Below are positions 22,201 to 32,900 of a stretch of 64,000 nt of DNA, piece after piece. The notes under the pieces are model-generated. The model saw only the letters and a list, made by a program, of their open reading frames with translations. It did no database searches and was not told the origin of the DNA. This DNA is from Caenorhabditis elegans (lineage: Eukaryota; Nematoda; Chromadorea; Rhabditida; Rhabditidae), in the NCBI RefSeq assembly GCF_000002985.6, contig NC_003283.11:4588001-4652000 (forward strand), given 5' to 3'. A program made the translations under genes and the position numbers. The stretch's first letter is position 1. Each line of letters starts with the position of its first letter.

Positions 22201-25200
22201 AACCTGCCTTTTATCTTTGAAAAAACTCGAAAAAAAATTAGAATTTCCCTGAAAAAATATTTAAAAATACCATTTTTCTCTGAACGAACAAATTGAAAAA
22301 TCGTAAATAATTGTCGTTTTTCTCTAGAACAAATCGAAAAATGTCAATTTTCGTTGAAAAAGATCGAAAAAAAATTGCCGTTTTCCCTGAAAAAAAATCG
22401 AGAAAATTTTTAATCTTAACTGAAAAAAAATGCCGTTTCTCTTTAGAAAAAACGGAAAAATTGTAATTTTTCCATGGAAAAGGACGAAAAATGTCAATTT
22501 CCTTGAAAAAAATCGAAAAAACTGCCATTTTTTCCGAAAAAAATTACAAAAAAACTGTAATTTTTGTCAAAAATCCCCCTACCTGAAATCGTCTCCATCC
22601 ACAACTAATAATCAATGGATCCCTTGACTTGAGAGTTCTCTCAAACCATCGATGCCTCTTCACTCTCGCCTGTACAACACCCATATTCTGTTCACCGGGA
22701 AGAAGTCCTCCAATAATATATGGCGCCGAGGTATCAAAATGATCAACAAATTCACATGGAACACTTGAAATCTCAATTCGAACATATCTTCCAGAACGGA
22801 ATCCCTCCACTTTTTCCCGTTCTTCTTCGTCCATTCCTTCGAAAACTTGACGATTCAAGTCTGCTTGCTCTGTCATCTCATTTTTTGCTTTGTTATAGAA
22901 CTTGCAAGTCTCATCATAATCATCATTGAATCGTTGTTTCAGCTTAATCTTCGCTTCAAGTCGTTTCTGTTTCCGTGATTTATCCGCTTCAGATTCTTCT
23001 TTCTTTTCATTCCCACCGGTTTCTGAAAACATCGATTTTTTGAATTTAAAAGAGGAGTACCGAAATCTGAGACTTTGTTTTTTAGACCCAAATTGGTTCA
23101 AAACTACCGAATTTCGTAATGAGACGTTCTGAAAATTTCTCAAAAAAAAAGTTATGGTCGCTCAAAGTTTTGGAAAAAAGGCTCATTTACAGCTAAAATC
23201 AAAATTTTTTCCAATTTCTCGGTGTCGCAGCGCTTGGAACTTAATTTTCCAATAATTAACATTTTTTAATAAATATTGTGGTCTTTGATCGGGCGTTTAT
23301 TCGTTGATTTAAGTACATTTTCGGTCAGTGGAAGCACAAATAAAAGTTACATTTTGTGCCCCAAAGACCATAAATGTACTTAAATCAACGAATAAACGCC
23401 TAATAACAGACCAAAATATTTATTAAAGAGTGATTATTAAAGAAAAATTAAGTAATAATTTGAAAAAAAATCCGTTTCTTTTCATCAACATAAACAAAAT
23501 TTGGTGAAGAATTGATTTCTATGATTGATTTTTCTTTGAAAAATTTTTTTTTTTGATTTTCTGGAAAATCTGAATTTGATTTCATTGTGCTAATTTTCTC
23601 AACACTTTTTTTTTCGATTTTTCGAAAAAATTTTACTTAAAAAGCTTAACATTTCGGTAATTTTATTTAAAAAAAATTATATTCTTTCTTATTTTTTCAT
23701 TAACATAAAAATAAACTTTTATGGTTATTTTTTCGTACTTTTTTTTTGGTTTTGTCGATTTTTCCTAAAAAATCGAATTTTTAAAAAAAGCTTAACATTT
23801 TGGTTTTTTTTTTTTAAATCGGGTTTTTAATCACAACTTTCGGATAAAATCTGGTTGAAAATTGAATTTACACTTTTTCCGATTTGTCGGAAAAATCAAT
23901 TTTTGAAAAATTGAAATTATGGTCATTTTTCTTCTTTTTATACAAAATTCATGTTTTTTTCATCAACTGAAACATATTTACATAGAAAATTGAATTTTAT
24001 GGTTAACCTTCTTAACATTTTTTTCTCGATTTTTCATGACATGAGAAAAAAGCGAAATTTTTTCCGATAATTCGAGAAAATTTCAATTTTACAAAAAAAA
24101 AGCTTAACATTTTGGTCTTTTTTTAATACAAATTTTTCATGTATATGCTTTTTTTCATCAACAGAAACATGGTTTCATTTTTAAAAAATTGAAATTCATT
24201 GTGAATTTTCTCGACATTTTTTCGATTTTTTTTTAAAAGAAAAATGCACTTGTTCGAAAAATAGCTCAAAATTTTGGTAATTTATCTTTTCATTTTAGAA
24301 AAAAAAATATATTGCCTTTTTTTTTAAATCACCATAAACGTAATTTGATAGTAAATTGAATTTTATGTTCGCTTTTTTGAACATTTTTTCGTTTTTTCGA
24401 TTTTTCCTGAAAAAACATCGAAAATTTTCGATTTTCAATTTTTAATTTTCCGATTTTTCCTGAACATCTAAAAAATTTCGATGATCCCCCACCATCATCA
24501 TCTCCATCTTCTTCCTCATCATCCATATCCTCCCCATCATCATTATCCTCATTATCACTTCCAATCTCCTTCTTCAACTGATCCTCCTCTGCATCATCTT
24601 CTGTCCAATTTCCAGTCACAAACGAGTCAGCAATGGATTTTCGGACTTCTTCAAGATCCCAGTCATTTGTGCTCGTCGAGCAACTGGCTGGAAGCATCGC
24701 ATAACCAAATCCATCTTCCTGATCATCTTCACTCTTCTGATTCTGTTTCCGAACAACAAAAAGATCATCAATAGTCTCTTCTTTTTCATCTTTTGTCACT
24801 TTCTCTCCACCATACACCAGCTTCATCCAGTTAACTTTCACATTTTGAGATTCTCGATATTGAGCGACAGCTTTCGATGCCAAATTTGACCATTCATTCT
24901 GATCTTCTTCCTTTTTCACGACACCAACATCTTCCTCATCCTCATCCTCATCTTCATCTTCTTCTTCATCCTGAAAATCCTCCTCATCCAGATCTTCTTC
25001 ATCTTCTTCTCCAGGCTCTGGCCAATCACTTTCCTGATCAATATCAAGTGCTACTGAATCACCGAGAAGTTGCAGAGAGGATTTCTTCAATTTATCATCG
25101 ATTCCTGACTTGACGCCTTCGAGAGCTTCAACGAGTCCGTCGCGTTTTCTCTGTAAAAAGAAGCAGTAGAATTTCAAGATTTACAGGGTTAAAATAATTA

Positions 25201-27808
25201 TATTTAAAGGTAGTGTAGTTGAATTTTTATTACTTTACTAAACTCAAAATTGTCTGAAAACACCGAATTTCATAATGAAACCTCTTGAAAACTTCTCAAA
25301 AAACAGTTATGACGGCTGAAAAGCTGGCCTAAAATTAGTTAAAATATGAAATTTGACTTGTCAGCGGCTGGAAATTTTTTTTTTTTTGAAATCAACGTCT
25401 TATTTTGTGTATACCAGTTAATTATCTTGCGTTTTCAACTAGATTTGGGCTTCTGGTCGTCCACCGGCCTTAAATGTACCTAAATCGATTTGAAAACGCA
25501 AGATAATTAACTGGTATACACAAAATAAGACGTTGATTTCAAAAAAAATAATTTCCAATCCCTAAAAGCATAAAAAACTCCAAAAACTCAAAACTTGAGC
25601 AATTTTCCTATTTTACGAGCATTGCAAAATCGTGAAAAATGCCCTGAAAGCAATTTCAGATGTTGCTGATTTATTGTGGCGTTTATTTTTCAGCAATTCT
25701 ACAAAATGGCCTTTTGCACCATGTTATATCAACATTTTTTTAATACAAATTAGTGTAAAAATGTAGAAAATCACTTGATTTATCTGAAAATAACAGTAAT
25801 TTCAGCTGAAACCTTTGAGAAAAATCTCAAAAAACGCTTAGAAATTGTCAGTTTTATTCGTCAGAAACGGGCAACTTTAAAGCCAATTATGAGCACTTTC
25901 TGGGATGTTTCAACTGAAATTAATAATATTTTCAGATAAATCTAGTGATTTTCTATATTTTGGCATTAATTTTTCATAAAAACTGTTAATATAACATGGT
26001 GCAATATGTCGTTTTGTAAATTTGCTGAAAATAACCGCCACAAAAAAAAATCAGCAGCATCTGAAATTTATACAGTGTAATTTTTAAATAGAAGCTCGTA
26101 AAATTGCTTAAATTGTGAGTTTTTGCAGTTTTTTTTTCAAATAATTTCAAGGATGTTCAAGGCCGTCTGCGATCATTCAAATTTTTTTCTAAGATGAAAA
26201 TTTTCCAAAATTTAGCAAATTTTTTTTCTGCAAAAAGCTCTTAAAGTCATCTAAAATCTGAAAAATCTGCAAATTTACAAGAATCTAAATTTTAATTTTC
26301 GTTTTTTCAATAGATTCAACTATTTTTGAAAAAAAACCTTAAATTTTGGTAATTTTTACTCTTTCTAGAAGAAATATCTGTTTTTTTTCATCAACATAAA
26401 TAATAATCTGATTAAAAATTGAATTTTGCCGGTAATGAGCTGAAATAATTCAAAATTCGGAATATCTTACATTAAAATTATGAATTTTCAGCTTTTTTTT
26501 CTAAAATTAAAATTTTCAAGACTTTTAAGCCATTTTTGAGCATTTTCTGTGATGTTTGAACAGGGATTAATGTTATTTTGAAATAAATTTTTCCATATTT
26601 ATCACTAATTTTTAATGAAAAATGCTGATTTATTTAACATGGTTTCCCGTCTAAAATTGCGCTGAAATCCCGAATATCTTACATTAAAATTGTGAGCATT
26701 CTTTGACTCAATATAAATCGCATCCTTATCATAAATGACACCTCCTAATCCAGAAAACGGAGCATACACTTTCCGCTCTTTCTCATTCAACGCTCGTTTC
26801 TTAATCTCATCAGGCAGCGGACACGGATCGGGTAGACTCGTGACATTACTGATCCTCATATCACCAACACCTGGCACATGAATCGACGAATGATTCTTCA
26901 AATGAGCACCATGAACCCATCCATACATGGCAATGTGTCGATCGATGAGTGGATCCGTTCGAAGAGTTTCGACGTTGGTAATGTCTTCGAAACGATCACA
27001 AAGAACGTATGGATGAGCATCTTTCCACACCATCGGACGGAATTTCATGACAGAAATGAATCTGCAGAGGTTATGGATCTCATTATATTTATACTGTCCA
27101 TGCATCATTCCAGTCATGTAGAAAAGCTTCGCGCCCTGGTAGAGCTCCGTCCAGAAACGATGTTTCAGAATTTTCTTGGTCTTATTGACACGTGAGATTC
27201 CATCGAGAAGATCCAAATGATTCAATACTCCCATAATACGTGGCATTCCGTGCACTTGGCAAATATTTAGAAATTCAAAGGTTTCCATTTCAAATCCATA
27301 CGATGCATCGACCATTAGAAGCACCAAATCTGCGACTTTCGCGATATCAATCATATGATTAATATCGTTTTTGACCTCAATGAACTGTACACGACGTTTC
27401 TTTCCAGTTACAATTGTCACTGGACCATTGATCTCTCCGAATCCATCACGGAGGTAATACTTGACAAGACCCCGGAGAAGTGTCGTTTTTCCGACTTTAC
27501 TCGGTCCAACGATTGCTACAATGATTGGTGGTGTTTCGATGGGTTTTCTGTCCATCATCAGAACATGTTTCTTCTTTTCATTGAGATCTGCAGCTCGTCG
27601 AATCGCTTTTCCAGCGGATACGGCGGAGTGGAAAGTGAAAGCTTTCAGATTGTTTCCCTTGACTCTCGGCTCCTTCTCATTTCGCTTTTTTGCTTTTCCT
27701 CCAGTTTTGTGGACTGTAAACGTGAAAAATAGTTAGTAAAAAGCTTGTAATTGACTTACCATTGTGCCCTTTGTTCTTTTGCCCCTCGAACGGAGCTGGC
27801 GGCGGCAT
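19212..27808 (-). CDS. BMS1: BMS1, ribosome-biogenesis GTPase
   Basis: Six minus-strand exons (27808-27760, 27713-26683, 25150-24493, 23022-22583, 21391-20531, 19340-19212) give 1055 residues, near the usual BMS1 length. BMS1 is a nucleolar GTPase of the small-subunit processome, needed for 18S rRNA maturation with its partner Rcl1. Seen are the P-loop GPSKVGKT at residues 86-93 followed by a G domain, a long acidic Asp/Glu central region, [11 protein letters not shown], and the conserved C-terminal block with GRYVRIE, CEFVDHF, KSRDPLI and [20 protein letters not shown], ending in a basic tail. The exon 3 donor is the atypical GTGGGG at 24492, chosen because only it keeps phase. A TTTTAG acceptor lies ten bases before the ATG. 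The promoter is shared with the divergent gene at 28167. Confidence 0.93.
21444..21624. repeat. Hairpin in BMS1 intron (exons 4/5)
   Basis: The ends GGGGTTATTCGTGTGTTGTT and AACAACACATGAATAACCCC pair. The arms continue inward through TATACAAAAATGTATTTTA and CTACACACAAGAATAGGGG. Spacer is short. Confidence 0.85.
23266..23425. repeat. Hairpin in BMS1 intron (exons 3/4)
   Basis: AATAAATATTGTGGTCTTTG and GGCGTTTATTCGTTGATTTA on the left pair with TAAATCAACGAATAAACGCC and CAGACCAAAATATTTATT on the right. Arms are about 65 bases with few mismatches. Confidence 0.85.
25388..25540. repeat. Perfect 50-bp-arm hairpin in BMS1 intron (exons 2/3)
   Basis: The first 50 bases, starting GAAATCAACGTCTTATTTTG, are the exact reverse complement of the last 50, ending CAAAATAAGACGTTGATTTC. 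Perfect identity between arms suggests recent origin or gene conversion. Confidence 0.9.
25575..26130. repeat. Large imperfect palindrome in BMS1 intron (exons 2/3)
   Basis: Left motifs AACTTGAGCAATTTT, TTTACGAGC, CAGATGTTGCTGATT and CACCATGTTATAT recur as complements on the right (ATATAACATGGTGC, AATCAGCAGCATCTG, GCTCGTAAAATTGC). The arms are about 200 bases and diverged. Confidence 0.75.
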
Positions 27809-28157
27809 TTTTGTTACCTAAAATAGTGAAATTAATTATTTATTTGATTAAAAATATTTAAATTTTATTTAATTGAGCAAAAAATCTAACACTTTACGGA
27901 AAAATCTTGAGGAAAACGGAAGAAATTATATTTCGTATTAAAAAATAAAATAAATTGGTTGCTGACGCGCACGGCGTGCGCGTCAGTGTCACGAAACGCG
28001 CCAGCATTTTTTCCGCGAATTTTTTCGTTTTTCTCCTTTTTTTCTCGTTTTCTATCGATTTTTCATATTTTCAATTGAAATTTATTCGAGAAAATTAATA
28101 AAAATGCCCTTTTTAAACACAAAAAATCTAAAAAACACGCTATTTTCCCATTTTCAG
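27809..28157. promoter_or_regulatory. Divergent promoter shared by BMS1 and the 28 kb gene
   Basis: Only 358 bases separate the two start codons. In the middle lies a perfect GC-rich inverted repeat, CTGACGCGCAC / GTGCGCGTCAG with a three-base spacer (27962-27986), in otherwise AT-rich DNA. It is followed by GAAACGCGCC. The symmetry suggests a protein-binding site acting in both directions. Spliced-leader-type acceptors sit at about 27818 (minus strand) and 28157 (plus strand). Confidence 0.55.
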
Positions 28158-28166
28158 ACTTTTGTA

Positions 28167-29658
28167 ATGGACTTATTGGATATGGAGCTCGACCTCGGCG
28201 TCGAGCCCACTTCTAGCCGCATCACGCGTAGATCACAAGCCGCCACTTCAGTTACATCACAAACACCAAAAACTTTGGGAAGAAAAAAACAAACGACCAC
28301 GCCAGCGAAAATCGAAAGTTCTACTGCTTCTGCTGCTAAAAATCCAGTAAAAGAGGAAGAAATTGTTCATTCAAAGCCGGAGAGGTCTCTAATAATTCAA
28401 ATTCTTATATTTTTCCAACATTTTAGTTTCAGAACGCCGAAAAGATCACCAAGATCCCCATCTACCGAGAAACGTGAGAAGCGTAACAAGGCCAAGAAGA
28501 GATTCTCACCATCGCCAGTCACCAAGAAGCGCAAATCAATTCTCACTCCTCGTCCAGCAGTTTCCAACGACGCTACTTCAATTCCCGCCAGAAAGATCAA
28601 AATCGCCTCCCAAGCAGAGTTCACCGAGAGTCTTAATCAGTTCAAAGTGGCGCTAGAGGGCCGTGGGATCACTGATTTCGATATTCCAGAAGACTGGAAG
28701 ACCCCGACGCCTTCCGACACTGTTAATCAGATCATTACCGAGCGTAAGAAGAACCTTTTGTGTCACGGCCTCCTGGAGTGTTCATAATTATTCGAGCGCG
28801 CTCGCGCGGCACCTCATGATCTACAGAATTCGCGGGAATTCGTTCCGCGGGGACAGCAGTTGTTGCTATTTTTGGCTTCTATAGGAAATATTTTTGATTT
28901 TTTGTTTTATAATATTCTTGAGAAGCATCTTCCGAATTGAAAATGTGTAAAATTATGAAATTTGGCCGAAAACTGGAAGTTTTACAGAAGGAAGCCACTA
29001 CAGTTTTTAAAAAAATGTATCAGGATCGCCAGTTTTGCGATTTATGCGTCGTAAAATATGTCATTTTGTAGAGAATTAAAAGTTTCATAAGAATTTTCGT
29101 TTGAAATTTTAAAATTGTTTTCATTAAAAACTTAAAATTGAAGGAATAAGATTTTAACCTAAAATTGTTGATTTTTTGAATATTTTTTTATTAGAAATTA
29201 AAGAATTAAAATTTCAAACGAAAGTTCTTATGAAACTTTTTAATTCTCTACAAAATGACATATTTTACGACGCATAAATCGTAAAACTGGCAATCCTGAT
29301 ACATTTTTTTAAAAACTGTAGTGGCTTCCTTCTGTAAAACTTTCAGTTTTCGGCCAAATTTCAGAATTTTACACATTTTCAATTCGGATGATGCTTCTCA
29401 AGAATATTATAAAACAAAAAATCAAAAATATTTTCTATAGAAGCCAAAAATAGCAAAAAACTGATGTCCACGCGGAACGAGTTCCCGCAAATTCTGGAGT
29501 TCGTGAGGTGTGCAGCGCGAGCGCGCTCTAATAATTATGAACACTCCAGGAGGCCGTGTGTGAGTGTATGTGCCTAATCATGTACCTTTTCAGTCTCCGG
29601 AACCCTCCCTAACATCAGTGATTCTTCTTCGGCAGCAGCTCCTCCTGTAATGGTTTAA
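28167..29658 (+). CDS. Small basic, probably nuclear protein of 197 residues; family not recognised
   Basis: Exons 28167-28384, 28433-28743 and 29594-29658 join in phases 2 and 1 to give 197 residues. The start was chosen because CATTTTCAG at 28149-28157 is a strong trans-splice site nine bases before this ATG. The N-terminus is acidic (MDLLDMELDLG). The middle is rich in Lys, Arg, Ser, Thr and Pro with nuclear-localisation-like clusters (KRNKAKKR, TKKRKS). A more ordered segment follows (EFTESLNQFKVALEGRG, then DIPEDWKTP). I do not recognise it. Intron 1 is 48 nt, in frame and without a stop, so retention would add 16 residues. Failure to splice the last intron would end the protein at a TAA inside a palindromic element (28785). 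It may head an operon with the next gene, whose leader acceptor lies about 280 bases past the stop. Confidence 0.75.
28763..29558. repeat. Nearly 800-bp palindrome occupying the last intron of the 28 kb gene
   Basis: The termini TCACGGCCTCCTGGAGTGTT and AACACTCCAGGAGGCCGTGT are inverted copies. Inner arms pair over more than 300 bases, including TAATTATTCGAGCGCGCTCG, TTTTATAATATTCTTGAGAA and AGTGGCTTCCTTCTGTAAAA. The spacer is about 80 bases. It looks like a fold-back DNA transposon inserted just downstream of the exon 2 donor at 28744. Confidence 0.9.
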
Positions 29659-29754
29659 TTACTTTTTTAAAACACACATATTTGTTTCCTCTAAAATATC
29701 GAAAAACCAATACCACACCATGTCATTGCCCCCATTCCCCCCTCCCCGTTCGCT

Positions 29755-29760
29755 AATAAA
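29755..29760 (+). terminator. AATAAA poly(A) signal of the 28 kb gene
   Basis: A canonical AATAAA lies 97 bases after the stop codon and about 175 bases before the TTTTCAG leader acceptor of the downstream gene. That spacing is compatible with C. elegans operons. Confidence 0.5.
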
Positions 29761-29946
29761 TGATAGTTCAAAGGTCTCACCACGAAGTCTATTTTAATAA
29801 TGTTTGAATTTTGAAAAAATTGATCTTAATTTCAAAGTAATTATTTTTTTCAACAAAGACTTCTGATTTCGCGGCGAGGCCTAGGCAATTAAATAATTAA
29901 TTTAATTTTTAAAAAAAATTAATTTCTAAATTTTCAGCCAGACACC

Positions 29947-32900
29947 ATGAAACCCGGCAGGAAATCTCTTCCGAAGAAGAATCGAGCATCCAATATCACT
30001 GAAAAGTGCGTTTGAATTGGCCAAGGAAAACTTAAAAATCCGAGACAGACGCAGACAGTCGTACAATTTCTCCATGCCGCGCGCAACGGCATTCCTATAA
30101 ATATTTTTCATTAAAAATACTTGATTTACTTGAAAATAACTGTGTTTTGACTTGAAAACCCCAAAAATTGTCCGAAAATTGAAAATCGCCGGGAAAAATC
30201 CGAAAAATTCCAACTGTTAGACAATTTTTGAGCTCATTTTCAGTTGTTCAAAGGCAAATAAAAGTTATTTTCAGAAATATTAAGAGAACTTTCAAATTTC
30301 GAGAAAAACGCGCTAATTTCAGCTAAAATCTTGCATTTTGCCCGAATTTTTCTCTATTTCAACCGAAAACATTGAAAAATAGTGCAATTAAACTATTTTT
30401 CCACTGAAATTTTCCTCATTTTGTTTTGCAATTTTTAATTGCTTTCGTAATTGAAAAATGGAATATTTAAAATTTTACTTTGAAAAAAACATTTTTCATC
30501 AACAAAAAAAATTAAAAATTCACGAAAGCAATTTAAAATTTCAAAGTGAGAAAATTTCAGTGGAAAATAGTTTAATTGCACTAATTTTCAATGTTTTGGG
30601 TTAAAAAATGCTCGCATTTCGCTAAAATCTCCAGATTTGACCACTTTTCTGTGCCGCAACAGTCGGAAATTGACTTTTTTTTTTCAAATTTCCATCCTTT
30701 ATTGCACATTTTTTCAACCTTAATCGCTAAAAATTGCAAAAAAAAAAAAGATGAAAATTCGAAAAAAAGTCAATTTTCGACCTCTGCGACGCGGAAAAGT
30801 GGCCAAATTTCGGGATTTAAACCGAAATTGGCCTATTTTTCTCAAAATTCCTCCTTAAATTTCCATTTATTCAGGATGCCAACCACCTCGACAGAAGCTC
30901 AATCCTCTTCTTCCAAAAATCAGGATCGTTGCCGCAGTTTTAGTCAAGAGCTTGGAGTCGATGATGAGCCAGAGGAGCAGCAGGCTCCAGTAGCTACTCC
31001 GAAACAGACAAAGAAAGCTCAGAAAACTGCGAAAACTACCGAAGAAGTCAAAAGTCCTAGAAAAAGCGCCAGAAAGTCGGAATTGAAGAAGCCAGAGCCA
31101 GAAGAAAAAGCCAAGGAGCCCCGAAAATCGGCATCCAAGAGGAAATCGTCGTCTTTGATGAATAAAGATGAGCCGTCGACTTCCACTGAAGCTCCATCTG
31201 CCGACGTTCCAGGGACATCAGAAGCTTCGGATGAAGCTTCAGAGATTCAGGAGGCTCCAGAGAATCCAAACAGCGCTCTAGCGATCAAGAAACGATTGAT
31301 GGGAGGAGGAGAGAGCTCAAAAAGTGCTCCGACGAAAAATCCCCCAAAAGCTCGTAAATCAAATGTAAAAAAGCCGGAAAAAGAAGCAGAAGCCCTTGCT
31401 CCGCCAGAGCCTCCAGCTGAGCCACAGGAAGCTGCTGAAACACCTGCTCCAGAACCACTAGTTCCCGAGAAAAAGCCGAAAATCGAAGATGCCCCGACTA
31501 CTTCATCGCCGAAAAAGTCGACACCAACATCAGCACCGCCGACGCGTGCCTCGGCTCGTGTCTCAAAACCGAATCGACTCTATGCTGACGGATCATTCAA
31601 CACGGAAATATTGGGGAGAACTAGAATTACGGAACAGAATCCTGTTAAGGAGGTGCGGCAATTGGGCAAAATGCCGTATTACACTATGTTTTCTGACATA
31701 TTTTGTTGCAAAATTGGTGTCAAAATATGGAAAATCACTTGATTTATCTGAAAATAACTATTTTTCAGCGGAAAAGTTTGAGAAAGTGCTAGAAAATGGC
31801 CATTTTTGAGCATTTTCTCAAATTTTTCAGCTGAAATTAATGGGATTTTCAGATAAATCAAGTAATTTTCTCTATTTTGACACTAACTTTTAATGAAAAA
31901 TGTTGAAAAAAGATTGCAGAATTATCGAAAGTTATTGCCACTAACCACCCGGCACAGTAGAAAATTCCGTACAAAAGTACTATAGAAATGTAGGAAAATC
32001 TGAAAATTATATTAATTTCTGTTGAAAATTTCGGCAAAATACCTGAAATAGTGCCAGAAAGTTGCTTTTTGCCGGAAAAGTGGCAAAACACACTTTCAAG
32101 CACTATTTGAGGTCTTTTTTTTCGAATTTTTTAAACAGAAATTAGTATAATTTTCAGATCAAACTAACATTTTCCGGGTGGCAATAATTTTCAATAATTC
32201 TGCCTGTATTTCGTGTTTTTCTGGCATTTTTTGTTGAAAAATTAGTGTCAAAATATAGAAAATTGCTTGATTTATCTGAAAATAACTATTTTTCAGCGGA
32301 AAAATTTGAGAAAGTGCTAGAAAATTCCCTAAAAGTTGACAATTGGCAACTTTCAGGCCGTTTTTCAGCGTTTTCTTAAACTTTTCAGCTAAAAGAATAG
32401 TTATTTTCAAACAAATCAAGTAATTTCTACATTTCGGCATTAATTTTTCATGGAAAATGCTGGGGATTCTATAGAAGTTGCACGCACTGTATTTAATTTG
32501 AAATAATTTCCTCATTCCAGGCTCAAGCAAAAGAATCCACTCCAGAACTCGCTGATCTCCCCCTTCCGGCCGGTCGAAGAAAGTCGACCGCTGCTCCGAG
32601 AGCTCCTCCGGCTCCAAAACCAATTCCAGTCATCAATGGAGTCCTGCGTGGCTACATTCCGTCCGTTAAGGTTCCACTGGCAGAATATGAAGTTGATGGT
32701 GAAATTATAAATCTAAATGAAGGTGTCAACGAGACAATGGACACTATTTTGGCCAAAGTTTGTGAGGATGGTGTTGAAAAACACGAGGATATTGATCCAA
32801 AAGTGGTGAAAGCTAAAAAGTTGTACGTTTTATTACAGAAAATCTCTTAAAAATCGTCGAAAAATGCTTATTTCATCTAAAAATAATATTTATTTTTTAT

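Noticed and set aside
26440..26490. A second ATATCTTACATTAAAATT motif resembling the BMS1 exon 2 donor, inside the following intron
   Set aside because: It looks like a decayed duplicate of the exon end but has no coding sequence attached; chance or a small local duplication is enough.
28104..28166. Upstream in-frame ATG giving a longer N-terminus for the 28 kb gene
   Set aside because: A strong TTTTCAG trans-splice site at 28151-28157 would remove it, and the extra residues look like intronic AT-rich sequence.
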